A stretch of 54,475 nt of DNA, from assembly GCA_029233965.1 (NCBI GenBank), contig JARGOP010000024.1:7147-61621 (forward strand), in the 5' to 3' direction. Below, in pieces: positions 42,629-51,500 of the stretch. The stretch is from Verrucomicrobiales bacterium. GTDB lineage: Bacteria; Verrucomicrobiota; Verrucomicrobiia; Verrucomicrobiales; DEV007. The translations under genes were made by a program, and so were the position numbers. How positions within the stretch are numbered: position 1 is the stretch's first letter; each line of letters begins with the position of its first letter. The notes beneath the pieces were generated by a model, which was given only the letters and a program-made list of their open reading frames with translations, searched no databases and was not told where the DNA came from.

Positions 42629-45148
42629 TCAGCCTTCGACCTGGGTCACCGGCTCGACCGGGTCTTTGTCCCCGTCATCGATATCTTCGGCTTTGAACGT
42701 GAGGAACTTTTCGCCCTTCTTGTGGGTCACTTTGACGAGTTGACCGCCCTGGACATCGCCACGAAGGAGATGCTCGGCGAGGGGGTCCTCGATCATCCTC
42801 TCAACGGTTCGTCGCATCGGGCGGGCTCCGTAGTTTGGATCGTAGCCTTCTTCGATGAGAAACTCTTTTGCTTTTTTGTCGAGTTTGATCTGAATGTCCT
42901 TTTCGGCGAGGCGCTTCACCACCGTGTTGATCTCGAGATCCACGATCTGGGTGAGGTTTTCTTTGTCGAGGACGTGGAAGACGATCTTCTCGTCGAGACG
43001 GTTCAGGAATTCCGGCTTGAAGGCTTCTTTGGCACGCTCAAGAATCTTGTCGCGCATGCCGTCGTAGTTTTCATCGCCCCCGCCCATGCTGCCGAAGCCC
43101 ATGTTGACCTGGCGCTTGATAACGTCGGCTCCGACGTTTGAAGTCAGAATGATAATCGTGTTCCGGAAGTCGATCTTGCGGCCGAGGCTGTCCGTGATCA
43201 TTCCCTCTTCCAGAATCTGGAGGAGGAGGTTCATGACATCCGGGTGAGCTTTCTCGATCTCGTCGAAAAGAACCACGGAGTAGGGACGACGACGAACCGC
43301 TTCAGAGAGCTGACCACCCTCTTCGTATCCGACGTAACCGGGAGGCGAACCGATAAGTCGGCTGCTTGTGAACTTCTCCATGTACTCCGACATGTCGATC
43401 TGAATCAGCGCTTCGGGATCCCCGAACATGAAGTCGGCGAGATTCCGGGCGAGGTAGGTCTTACCCACACCGGTAGGCCCGAGGAAAACGAAGGATCCAA
43501 TCGGACGGCGTGGGTCTTTGAGGTCGGCACGACTGCGGCGGAGGGCCTTGGAAATCGCGGTGACCGCTTCGTCCTGTCCAATGACGCGACGCTTGAGCTC
43601 CTCCTCCATCTTGAGGAGCTTCTCGGTCTCTTTCTCCTCCATGCGCTGGAGAGGAACACCGGTCCACTTCGCGACGACGGACATGATGTCATCTTCGCTG
43701 ATCTCGACGATCTTCTCCTCATTGGTATTTCTCCACTCTTCGAGAATTTCGTCCATCTCGTGACGCTTGTTCTTCTCCTTGTCGCGGAGTGCAGCGGCGT
43801 TCTCGAAATCCTGATCCTTAATCGCCGCCTCTTTTTCCGCGACAATTTCCTCAATCTCGGCTTCGAGATCACGGATCGCAGGGGGACGGGTCAGTGAAGT
43901 GATGCGGGCACGGGCTCCGGCTTCATCGAGAATGTCGATCGCCTTGTCGGGCAGAAAACGTCCGGTGAGGTAGCGGGCGGAAAGTCGCACGCAGGCCTCG
44001 ATGGCATCATTGGTGTAATCCGCCTTGTGGTGCGCCTCATACTTGGAGCGAAGGCCCTGAAGAATGAGGATTGCGTCGTCGATGCTGGGCTCTTCGACTT
44101 TGACCTGCTGAAAGCGGCGCTCGAGAGCAGCATCCTTCTCGATGAACTTGCGATACTCATTCATCGTCGTGGCGCCAATGCACTGGAGCTCGCCGCGGCT
44201 GAGGGCCGGTTTGATGATGTTTGAGGCATCCATGGCACCCTCTGCGGAACCGGCTCCGACGATGGTGTGAAGCTCGTCGATAAAAAGAATCACGTTCTTC
44301 GCGCGCTTGATCTCGTCCATGACGGCCTTGATCCGCTCCTCGAACTGACCGCGGTATTTTGTCCCGGCGACCATGAGCGCGAGGTCGAGCGTGATCACTT
44401 TCTTGTCGCGAAGAAGCTCCGGAACATTTCCTGAAGCGATTTCCTGAGCAAGTCCTTCAGCAATCGCGGTCTTGCCGACACCTGCTTCGCCGATGAGAAC
44501 CGGATTGTTTTTCGTGCGGCGGCAGAGGATTTGAATGACACGCTCGATTTCAGAACTGCGTCCGATCACGGGATCGAGTTCCGCATTCTGGGCCAGCTCG
44601 GTGAGATCGCGGCCAAAAGCTTTGAGAGCGGGCGTTTTGCCTTCCTTGCGGCTTCCGCCACCGCTCATCTCTTCGAATTCACCCTCTTCGTCTTCGATGT
44701 TTCCACCGGCGAAGTTCGGGTCGAGTTCGTGAAGGATCTCATTGCGGGTGCGCTCGATATCGACTTCCAGATTTTTGAGGACGCGTGCGGCCACCCCGTC
44801 GCCTTCGCGGAGAAGGCCGAGGAGGATATGCTCGGTTCCCACGTAGCTGTGATTGAGCGCTTTCGCCTCCTTGCCGGCGAGGGCGAGAACCTTCTTCACC
44901 CGCGGGGTGTAGGGGATATTCCCGACCATTTTGGTCTCAGGACCATTGCCGACCTGTTTTTCGACTTCGAGACGAACTGTCTCAAGATCGAGGTTCATCT
45001 TTTGAAGCACATTCACAGCAACTCCCTGACCGAGTTTAATCAGTCCGAGGAGTAAGTGCTCGGTTCCCACATAATTGTGATTGAACCGGTCGGCTTCCTT
45101 GCGGGCCAGTGCGAGAACTTGTTGAGCGCGGGGGGTAAAGTTATTCAT
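42629..45148 (-). CDS. clpC: ATP-dependent Clp protease ATPase subunit ClpC
   Basis: AAA+ unfoldase of the ClpCP protease, 839 residues. Double Clp N domain with [10 protein letters not shown] and [10 protein letters not shown] (E30 and E106 lie where Bacillus ClpC binds phosphoarginine), D1 Walker A GEAGVGKT (220-227), middle domain with a UVR motif ([18 protein letters not shown]), D2 Walker A GPTGVGKT and Walker [14 protein letters not shown], and an MGF loop at the expected ClpP-docking site. The start overlaps the mcsB stop by 8 nt. Together with mcsA and mcsB it forms the protein-arginine-phosphorylation degradation unit. Confidence 0.97.
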   Translation of the reverse strand: MNNFTPRAQQVLALARKEADRFNHNYVGTEHLLLGLIKLGQGVAVNVLQKMNLDLETVRLEVEKQVGNGPETKMVGNIPYTPRVKKVLALAGKEAKALNHSYVGTEHILLGLLREGDGVAARVLKNLEVDIERTRNEILHELDPNFAGGNIEDEEGEFEEMSGGGSRKEGKTPALKAFGRDLTELAQNAELDPVIGRSSEIERVIQILCRRTKNNPVLIGEAGVGKTAIAEGLAQEIASGNVPELLRDKKVITLDLALMVAGTKYRGQFEERIKAVMDEIKRAKNVILFIDELHTIVGAGSAEGAMDASNIIKPALSRGELQCIGATTMNEYRKFIEKDAALERRFQQVKVEEPSIDDAILILQGLRSKYEAHHKADYTNDAIEACVRLSARYLTGRFLPDKAIDILDEAGARARITSLTRPPAIRDLEAEIEEIVAEKEAAIKDQDFENAAALRDKEKNKRHEMDEILEEWRNTNEEKIVEISEDDIMSVVAKWTGVPLQRMEEKETEKLLKMEEELKRRVIGQDEAVTAISKALRRSRADLKDPRRPIGSFVFLGPTGVGKTYLARNLADFMFGDPEALIQIDMSEYMEKFTSSRLIGSPPGYVGYEEGGQLSEAVRRRPYSVVLFDEIEKAHPDVMNLLLQILEEGMITDSLGRKIDFRNTIIILTSNVGADVIKRQVNMGFGSMGGGDENYDGMRDKILERAKEAFKPEFLNRLDEKIVFHVLDKENLTQIVDLEINTVVKRLAEKDIQIKLDKKAKEFLIEEGYDPNYGARPMRRTVERMIEDPLAEHLLRGDVQGGQLVKVTHKKGEKFLTFKAEDIDDGDKDPVEPVTQVEG

Positions 45149-46250
45149 CGTCGTCGTCCCTTTCTGTCAGTATAGTGGAAAAATCAGGGGGCGTCAGCCC
45201 ATTTAAACTGGTTCGGATTATGTCGGCACGCAAAATATCTCTTTCCTCGGGAGATAACTTACGTTTCGCGGATATTTGCAGATGGGCTGGCTGAATTTCG
45301 GTGAGGAGAACAGTAATCGTCTCCCGCTCTTCTTCCGGCACAAACCCGAGGTCACAACCGAGGCGGATCATGGAGAGGTAGTTCAGCGCTTCTTTCGAAG
45401 TGATGATATGCGCGTATTTCAGCACCGCGTAGGCGCGACCGATTTGGTCCTGCATCATCGTCGGCTTGTCTTCGAGGATTTTCATCCGGGCGTTTTTCTC
45501 GTTTTCGATCATCTGATTGATGACCCGGTCGAGGTGCTCGATGATCTCCTTTTCATCGGTTCCAAGCGTGTTCTGGTTGGAAATTTGAAAGAGGTTTGCA
45601 AGCGCTTCTGTGCCCTCGCCATACAATCCGCGCACGGCAAGACCGATCTTATTGGCTCCCTGAATCGTCTGATTGATCTGTTCACTGAGAACCAGACCGG
45701 GGAGATGAAGCATCGCTGAAGCCCGCATTCCGGTGCCGAGGTTGGTCGGGCAGGCGGTCAGGTAGCCGTATTGATGATCGAACGCGTAGGGCAGTTCCTG
45801 CTCAAGGGCGGAATCAATCTGATCCAGGGAGCGATAAGCGGACATCAGTTGCAGTCCCGGCCGGATCGCCTGCATGCGGAGGTGGTCCTCCTCGTTCACC
45901 ATCACGCTGATGGTCTGGGAGCGATTCATGACCGTGCCGCATCCGGGGCCTTTCGCGGCATGTTCCCGACTGATGAGGTGGCGCTCGACGAGAACCTGCT
46001 TCTCGAGGGCGGTCAGTTTCGTCATTTCCTCCGAAAAGGAGTCTTTCATCTCCGAAAGATTTTCGAGCGAAGGCCGGATTTCCTCCATGACCACGGCGCG
46101 ATCCTCTTTCCTGGCCCAGCCGGGAAAGGGATGGCCAACGAGGTTGCGGGCAAGCCGGATTCGGCTCGTCATTACGATGTCACTCTGAGGCCCGGGGGAG
46201 CGCATCCACTCGGCAGGCTTCTTGAGTAAGGTTGAGAATCGCATCGGCAC
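45141..46250 (-). CDS. mcsB: Protein arginine kinase McsB
   Basis: Phosphorylates arginines on damaged or regulatory proteins, tagging them for ClpCP. 369 residues of guanido-kinase fold: TSRIRLARN (ATP site), catalytic NEEDH at 119-123, C167 in ACPTNLGTG and GLAVRGLYGEG. The C-terminal allosteric motif RDxxRA is present as R337-D-I-L-R341-A342, which in Bacillus senses phosphoarginine. All catalytic and sensing elements are thus intact. Lies between mcsA (55 bp upstream) and clpC (8-nt overlap). Confidence 0.95.
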   Translation of the reverse strand: MPMRFSTLLKKPAEWMRSPGPQSDIVMTSRIRLARNLVGHPFPGWARKEDRAVVMEEIRPSLENLSEMKDSFSEEMTKLTALEKQVLVERHLISREHAAKGPGCGTVMNRSQTISVMVNEEDHLRMQAIRPGLQLMSAYRSLDQIDSALEQELPYAFDHQYGYLTACPTNLGTGMRASAMLHLPGLVLSEQINQTIQGANKIGLAVRGLYGEGTEALANLFQISNQNTLGTDEKEIIEHLDRVINQMIENEKNARMKILEDKPTMMQDQIGRAYAVLKYAHIITSKEALNYLSMIRLGCDLGFVPEEERETITVLLTEIQPAHLQISAKRKLSPEERDILRADIIRTSLNGLTPPDFSTILTERDDDDE

Positions 46251-46305
46251 AACAAAAGCTTAGGTGGTGAGAGAGCACCCGGGGTGCCAGCTCGGATTAA
46301 AATGA

Positions 46306-46848
46306 TCAAGAATCTCCCATCTGAGACTCAAGCTGAGAGATCTGATCGCGGAGGCGGGCGGCTTCTTCGTAATCTTCGTCCTCAACAGATTTAGACAGAG
46401 AAAGCTTCAATTCGCTCAATTTATCAAGCGGGCTCGGTGCCATGGGCTCTTCCGGAAGCGGGTTGACCTGCGCCGCAGGCAAATCCGGAAAGGTGGAGGG
46501 AACTTTTCCGGTGTGCTGCGTGTGCTTGTGCATCGCTTCGAGAAGGCCGTCGAGGCCTTCGTCAAAGACATGGTAGCAGTCAGCGCAGCCGAAGCGGCCG
46601 GTCTTCTTGAAATCAGTCTGGGAAAATCCGCAGCTGGGGCAGGTAAGATCGTCGGTGGCCACTGCCGTTTCCGTGGCAGTCTCCTCTCCCATGCCTTCGA
46701 GCATGTCAGCGAGCGCGAAACCGGTGGGATCCGTGACGCCCTTTTCATCGGCGCAGCTCTTGCAGAGGTTTACCTTTTGCAGGTTCCCATCCACAACCTG
46801 GCTGAAGAAAACACTCGCTTTTTCGTTTTGGCAGACGTCGCAATTCAT
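46306..46848 (-). CDS. mcsA: McsA-like adaptor/activator of McsB
   Basis: 180 residues. Four zinc-binding cysteine pairs: CDVC, CKSC, CPSC and CADC. They match McsA, which activates the McsB kinase. A C-terminal UVR motif is present (SVEDEDYEEAARLRDQISQLE). The starting MNCDVCQNEKASVFF is typical of McsA. First gene of the mcsA-mcsB-clpC cluster. In Firmicutes the operon begins with the repressor gene ctsR; none is seen here, so regulation must differ. Confidence 0.93.
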   Translation of the reverse strand: MNCDVCQNEKASVFFSQVVDGNLQKVNLCKSCADEKGVTDPTGFALADMLEGMGEETATETAVATDDLTCPSCGFSQTDFKKTGRFGCADCYHVFDEGLDGLLEAMHKHTQHTGKVPSTFPDLPAAQVNPLPEEPMAPSPLDKLSELKLSLSKSVEDEDYEEAARLRDQISQLESQMGDS

Positions 46849-46924
46849 CTCATGGAGAAATTCTTCGACGCCCTTGTTCGCCGGCGAAGAATGCTACTTC
46901 GGTAATCTACGATAGGAACCGCGA

Positions 46925-47809
46925 TTAGTAAATCGGTGTCCCTGTCGTTTCCACGAGATTGCGGAAAGCCGTGATGAGCTGGCGGGTGACCGGACCGGGC
47001 TCTCCGGAGCCAATGACGCGCTGGTCATATTCAGCCACGGGGACTACTTCGGCGGCGGTTCCGGTGAGGAAAAGCTCGTCTGCGGTGTAAAGGTCGTAGC
47101 GGCTCATCATGACTTCGCGAAGGTCGAAGCCGGCTTCCAGAGCCAGTTCGATGACCACTTTTCGGGTGATCCCGTAGAGAGAGCCCGACGCCACCGTAGG
47201 GGTGTAGATGATTCCATCCTTCACGATGAAGATGTTGTCCCCGGTGCATTCGGCAACGTAGCCTTCGGCATTCAGCATGACGCCTTCCTCGGCACCGGCC
47301 TGAAGAGCCTCCACCTTTGCCATGACATTGCTGAGGTAATTCAGCGACTTCACGGCCGGAGAGAGCGAGTCATGTGTCGGGCGTCGCGTCGCGCAGGTCG
47401 CGAGGATGAGACCTTTTTCGTATTTCTCTTCCGGATAGAGGGATATGGTCGAGGCGATACAAATGACCGACGCTTTTTCGCAGCGATAGGGACTCAATCC
47501 GAGGCCGCCCACTCCACGGGTGACAATGAGACGGATGTAGCCGTCGTGGAGACTGTTTTCACGGATTGTCGCAGTGACCATATCGGCGAGTTCCGCCCGG
47601 GTCGTGGGAATCTCAAGATGGATCGCTTTGGCCGAATCGAAGATCCGATCGATGTGCTGCTCGAGACGGAAAACGCGGTCATGGTAAAAGCGAATCCCCT
47701 CGAATACACCGTCACCATACAGGAGGCCATGGTCGAAAACGGAAATCTTCGCTTCACCTTCCGGGTAAAACACGCCGTCAATTAGGATTTGGAGGGGGGC
47801 ATCACTCAT
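46925..47809 (-). CDS. ilvE: Branched-chain amino acid aminotransferase
   Basis: Interconverts Leu, Ile and Val with their 2-oxo acids, using PLP. 294 residues of fold-type IV: FDHGLLYGDGVFEGIR near the start, the PLP lysine in PAVKSLNYLSNVMAK, GYVAECTGDNIF, and the late TGTAAEVVPV. The GDGVFEGIR and RPTHDS features favour IlvE over D-alanine aminotransferase, though close relatives cannot be ruled out. Located between the sufS-type and mcsA genes, on the same strand, with 72-76 bp gaps. Confidence 0.92.
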   Translation of the reverse strand: MSDAPLQILIDGVFYPEGEAKISVFDHGLLYGDGVFEGIRFYHDRVFRLEQHIDRIFDSAKAIHLEIPTTRAELADMVTATIRENSLHDGYIRLIVTRGVGGLGLSPYRCEKASVICIASTISLYPEEKYEKGLILATCATRRPTHDSLSPAVKSLNYLSNVMAKVEALQAGAEEGVMLNAEGYVAECTGDNIFIVKDGIIYTPTVASGSLYGITRKVVIELALEAGFDLREVMMSRYDLYTADELFLTGTAAEVVPVAEYDQRVIGSGEPGPVTRQLITAFRNLVETTGTPIY

Positions 47810-47881
47810 TCCGATTGTAAATTTGGAGTCCGCTATCTAGCCACGAAGGCCCTTGAAAGCAAGCATTTCAACGCATCCTCA

Positions 47882-49102
47882 TCAGCCGAAAAAGCGCTTC
47901 ACTTTGTGCATCCCTCTCGCGAAGGCTTCGACATCCGATTCATTGTTGTAAAAGGCAAACGAGGCCCGAACCGTCGCCGACACGTCGAGGTAGTCCATGA
48001 GCGGTTGCGCGCAGTGATGTCCGTCCCTGACCGCGACTCCTTCGGTATCGAGGATCGTGGCGATATCGTGAGGGTGAGCGATGTCGTAGAGAAACGAGAT
48101 GATCGCCGTTTTGTTCTCCGTGGTTCCAAAGAAACGAACGTCACCGAGAGACTCGAGTTCACCCGTGGCAAGGCCGGCGAGTTTTTTCTCGTGTTTGGCG
48201 GCCGCCAACCAGTCGATTTCGCCCAGGTAGCGAAAGGCTTCGGCGAGGCCAAGCGCTCCCGAGATGTTTGGCGTTCCGGCCTCGAACCGCCCGGGTGCGT
48301 TGCGAAACGTCGTGCCGGTGGTCGAGACCCGATCAATCATGTCGCCACCGCTTTGGTAAGGTCGGAACGAATTGAGGATTTCGCGCGATCCCGCGAGCAC
48401 ACCGATGCCGTCCGGGGCGAAAACCTTGTGACCGGAGAAAACATAGAAATCCGCTCCGATTTCGGTGAGATCAGCCGGTCCATGGGGAAGGGCCTGCGCG
48501 CCGTCGACCAGAACGAGGGCGCCCTGCCCGTGAGCAAAGGCCGTCATTTCCGTCACCGGGTTGATCGTTCCAAGGACGTTGGAAATGTGAGTGAAGGCCG
48601 CGACCTTCGTCCGACTGGTGAAGGCTGCTTTCCAGGCATCGAGATCGAGCGAGCCGTCTTCGTTCAATCCGATGAAGTGAAGTTTCAGCCCCTTCCGCTC
48701 CGCCAGCACCTGCCAGGGCACGAAATTGGCGTGATGCTCCATGATCGTGAGGATGATCTCGTCGCCCTCGCAAAGCTTTTCTTCGAGACCATTGGTGACC
48801 AGGTTGATGGCTTCCGTGGCTCCGCGGACAAAAATGAGTTCCTGAGAATCCGGGGTGTTCAGCGCCTTTTTGATCGTTTCGCGGGCCGACTCATAGGCTT
48901 CGGTCGCAGTCCGGCTCAGATAGTGGACCCCGCGATGAATGTTCGCATTTCCGCTTTCATAAAAGTGATCCACGAGGTCGATGACACACTGCGGCTTCTG
49001 GGAGGTCGCGCCATTGTCCAGATAGGCGAGCGCTTTTCCATCGACCTCTCGGGAAAGGATCGGGAAATCGGCTCGGAGTTTTTCGGGGTCGAATACAGGC
49101 AT
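47882..49102 (-). CDS. sufS: Cysteine desulfurase, SufS type
   Basis: Releases sulfur from cysteine for Fe-S cluster assembly, with PLP. 406 residues of the group II form: ILTIMEHHANFVPWQ, VLVDGAQALPHGPADLT, the PLP lysine in VFSGHKVFAPDGIGVL, the GGDMIDRV loop and catalytic Cys in RDGHHCAQPLMDYL. No sufB, sufC or sufD lies in the window; the sole Fe-S partner is the A-type carrier at 20.5 kb. A 443-codon antisense open frame over this gene is a shadow. Confidence 0.93.
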   Translation of the reverse strand: MPVFDPEKLRADFPILSREVDGKALAYLDNGATSQKPQCVIDLVDHFYESGNANIHRGVHYLSRTATEAYESARETIKKALNTPDSQELIFVRGATEAINLVTNGLEEKLCEGDEIILTIMEHHANFVPWQVLAERKGLKLHFIGLNEDGSLDLDAWKAAFTSRTKVAAFTHISNVLGTINPVTEMTAFAHGQGALVLVDGAQALPHGPADLTEIGADFYVFSGHKVFAPDGIGVLAGSREILNSFRPYQSGGDMIDRVSTTGTTFRNAPGRFEAGTPNISGALGLAEAFRYLGEIDWLAAAKHEKKLAGLATGELESLGDVRFFGTTENKTAIISFLYDIAHPHDIATILDTEGVAVRDGHHCAQPLMDYLDVSATVRASFAFYNNESDVEAFARGMHKVKRFFG

Positions 49103-49251
49103 CTCAGGTTATTACGCTGAAAGGTCCGTGGAATACGTCACAGTGCAAGATCGGGATTTCGCAGGAGGACGCTTTCAAGGCGCGATCGTAAACCTTTTTG
49201 ACACTCTGAAGAGTCGCGATTATCAAAGCTCTTTCGCGTCACAGCGGGTTT

Positions 49252-49983
49252 ATGTCGGTCACGATTGTCAGTATCAGCGGGAGAGCAGAAAACGGCACCA
49301 GTCGCCCGTATTTCTGCGAAGCCGACGATGGCCACTATTACTTCGTGAAGAGTGCCAACGTCAGCGGCGACCAGCTTGTCACCGAGTTTGTCATGAGCCG
49401 CCTCGCCGAGGAATGCGGTTTGCCGGTAGCGCCCGTTCAGCTCGTCACGATTCCGGAAGAACTGACGCAGTATTCGCTCGTTGAGCAGCCGGACGAATTT
49501 CGGGCCGGAGTGGCGTTTGGATCTCAGCGGGTTCCCTTTGCAGACGAACTGAGAACTTCCCATCTCCGGCAGATCGATGAAGAGACCAGGATTCGCTGCC
49601 TCTGCTTTGACTGGTGGGTGAGAAATCCGGATCGCCGCCTTGGTATTCTCGGGGGAGACCCCAATCTGCTCTGGGATCCGGTGATGCAGAATGTCGCCCT
49701 GATCGACCACGACCACTGCCTCGCGAAAGACTTCGACGGGGTCGAATTCATGCAGGAACATGCCTTTCGCGATGTGAGGCCCTTCATTGAAAAGGCTTTC
49801 TACAAAAAATGGCGCACCAGGTTTGAGTCGACCATTTACGGCCTCGGTAAGATCTGGGAGGAGATTCCCGAAGCGTGGCTGCGGGACGATTCCGGGACCA
49901 CCAGGACTTCGATCAGCCTGCAGGACATCGAGGCGGGCCTGATCAAACCCGAACTGCCGGCCGATGGCATTCTGCCCGGCTAA
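49252..49983 (+). CDS. HipA-like kinase domain protein
   Basis: 243 residues, matching the short HipA-like kinase domain (HipA_2). An ATP-binding lysine is at K33 (YYFVKSANVSG). The catalytic-type sequence is CFDWWVRNPDRRLG with D127, then NLLWD, and the metal-binding ALIDHDHCL (D152). There is no HipB-like antitoxin gene upstream; instead it is followed after 12 nt by a DUF3037 gene, a pairing known in other genomes. HipA kinases phosphorylate tRNA synthetases and cause dormancy. Whether this branch does so is unknown. Confidence 0.75.
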   Translation: MSVTIVSISGRAENGTSRPYFCEADDGHYYFVKSANVSGDQLVTEFVMSRLAEECGLPVAPVQLVTIPEELTQYSLVEQPDEFRAGVAFGSQRVPFADELRTSHLRQIDEETRIRCLCFDWWVRNPDRRLGILGGDPNLLWDPVMQNVALIDHDHCLAKDFDGVEFMQEHAFRDVRPFIEKAFYKKWRTRFESTIYGLGKIWEEIPEAWLRDDSGTTRTSISLQDIEAGLIKPELPADGILPG

Positions 49984-49995
49984 CCCTCTCTGCAA

Positions 49996-50898
49996 ATGAA
50001 TCTCGTTGTTAACTTTGCCGCCATCGGATTCCGCCCCTACCGGGAGCTTGGTGAGTTCGTGAATATCGGGATTGTTGCGGTCGAGGCCAGAAGTCGTTAC
50101 CTGACGTACCGTCTCATTTCTCCCCAGAAGACGAAACGGATCACGGCGTGCTTTCCGGAGCTGGAGCTCGCGATTTACAAAGACGGAATTCGCCGGCTCG
50201 AAAACGAACTCTCGGCACTTTCCATCGAAACCAACCTGTGGGCCGACGATGCGAGGCAGGCCGGTAAAAATCACCCGGCTCAGTCTGATCTGTTCGTCGC
50301 AATGGGGGACATGGATCTCTTTCGGCAACTGACCGCGACCCGGTCCTCAACTTTCTTCTACGGATCGCGCGGAACTCGTCTCACCGACGATGTGGACCAA
50401 TGTCTGGACGACCTCTACAAGCGCTACGTCGAGCATTGGAATCTCACTCCGGTGGACTACGAGGAGAAAAAGCTGACCCGTGATTTGCGGAAACTGCTCC
50501 ACGCAAACCGCCTGGACCGCCTGTATCGCGAAGCTCCCTGGGTCGGGACGGATGTGTATCATGTTGGGGTGCCGTTGGCATTCACGCCGAAAGGCTCGGA
50601 GTTGCCCGAAAAAGTGATCAAGCCGCTCAACCTTGCTCAGAGCACGCCGACCCGGGTTTACACTCGCGGTGACGAGTGGATTTCAAAGATCCGGAGACTT
50701 CAGCGAATCAAGAGCCTTCCCGAAGGATTTCTTTTCGTCGTAAAAAAACCGGAGGATCAGGAGTGCCTCGAGGCCGCCAACGAGATTTGCGAGGGCCTTG
50801 AGCAACTCGGGGTTCAGGTCGCCGCGTTCGACGATGAGAAGGCGATCCTCGAATTTGCCCGGATCGAAGAGCAGCGCGAGTTGAAGCTCACGAGCTGA
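49996..50898 (+). CDS. DUF3037 protein
   Basis: 300 residues. The start MNLVVNFAAIGFRPYRELGEFVNIGIVAVE is the usual DUF3037 opening (short hydrophobic strand, then P-x-x-GE-x-VNIG). The remainder is mixed alpha/beta, ending in a DEKAILEFARIEEQ helix. No catalytic motif is seen. Placed 12 nt after the HipA-like kinase gene, so the two are an operon and probably one functional unit; DUF3037 may regulate, neutralise or supply substrate specificity to the kinase. That role is inference. Confidence 0.7.
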   Translation: MNLVVNFAAIGFRPYRELGEFVNIGIVAVEARSRYLTYRLISPQKTKRITACFPELELAIYKDGIRRLENELSALSIETNLWADDARQAGKNHPAQSDLFVAMGDMDLFRQLTATRSSTFFYGSRGTRLTDDVDQCLDDLYKRYVEHWNLTPVDYEEKKLTRDLRKLLHANRLDRLYREAPWVGTDVYHVGVPLAFTPKGSELPEKVIKPLNLAQSTPTRVYTRGDEWISKIRRLQRIKSLPEGFLFVVKKPEDQECLEAANEICEGLEQLGVQVAAFDDEKAILEFARIEEQRELKLTS

Positions 50899-51385
50899 AA
50901 TTCCGCTCCGCGAGGTTCAGGGTCAGCATCGCGTCGCGTTGGAGGATGATTGATTCCCGGATCGTTGATTTTTTGTCGTGAGGTCCGTATTCCACATCGA
51001 CCTCCACTTGCATCGCTTTCACTTCCATTCGCGTGATCCGGAAAACAGGCTCGATCCGTGAACGGAAAAAACAGTGGAGCGGAACGTCGGTGTGTCCGGC
51101 ATTCCAGAGAATCTGGGCAGGTGGAAAGCCTTCGATCCTTCCCATCGCCCCGAGGATTTCCCGAAGCCGTGCTTTGCCGTGCTTTCGAACGAGTTTTCGG
51201 GCGGCGGCAAAATTCCGGAGGCGCTCCATGTAGGAGGTCTTCGGATTTTTCCGCTCCGTCTCCATTTCCTGAATCAGTCCCCGGGCATGCAGCGCCATCG
51301 TCGCCTGCAATTCTTCGCGGCTGATATCGCCGCGCTCAAACTGGCGAAACAGTTCCGGGGGAGTGGGGATGAGTCCGAAATTCAC
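50888..51385 (-). CDS. Uncharacterised protein (165 residues)
   Basis: No family is recognised with certainty. Sequence: PTPPELFRQFERGDISREELQATMALHARGL is an amphipathic helical start, followed by a basic stretch (RKLVRKHGKARLREILG) and beta-rich C-terminal half. No signal peptide or membrane segment. Its stop overlaps the DUF3037 gene end by 11 nt (convergent), and its start faces the methionine gene. It may be specific to this group of bacteria. Confidence 0.6.
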   Translation of the reverse strand: MNFGLIPTPPELFRQFERGDISREELQATMALHARGLIQEMETERKNPKTSYMERLRNFAAARKLVRKHGKARLREILGAMGRIEGFPPAQILWNAGHTDVPLHCFFRSRIEPVFRITRMEVKAMQVEVDVEYGPHDKKSTIRESIILQRDAMLTLNLAERNFSS

Positions 51386-51456
51386 GGCAGGAGGGTGTCA
51401 AAAGGTGGGGCGGTATCGCAAGCGTTTATCGCTCCGGACATCAGATTCATGACACG

Positions 51457-51490
51457 CAACAGGGTTGACTGTCTCACCGAACCCTGTTGA
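51457..51490 (+). promoter_or_regulatory. Inverted pair of the AACCCTGTTG motif upstream of the methionine genes
   Basis: CAACAGGGTT (51457-51466) and AACCCTGTTG (51480-51489, next base A) are perfect inverse copies with a 13-nt gap, centre spacing about 23 bp, ending 10-11 nt before ATG 51501. The same 10-mer occurs as a direct pair 22 bp apart upstream of recF. It could be an operator for a dimeric regulator or a 10-bp-stem hairpin in the mRNA leader. Confidence 0.45.
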
Positions 51491-51500
51491 TTCGACAGAC

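Noticed and set aside
47789-49120. 443-codon open frame antisense to sufS
   Set aside because: Spans a complete cysteine desulfurase gene on the other strand; no recognisable protein features.
49138-50328. 396-codon open frame antisense to the HipA-like and DUF3037 genes
   Set aside because: Crosses two genes whose motifs are clear on the plus strand; product shows no domain.
51421-51500. SAM or SAH riboswitch before the methionine genes
   Set aside because: Only one simple inverted repeat is present; none of the conserved cores or multi-helix junctions of those riboswitches can be seen in the 80-115 nt available.
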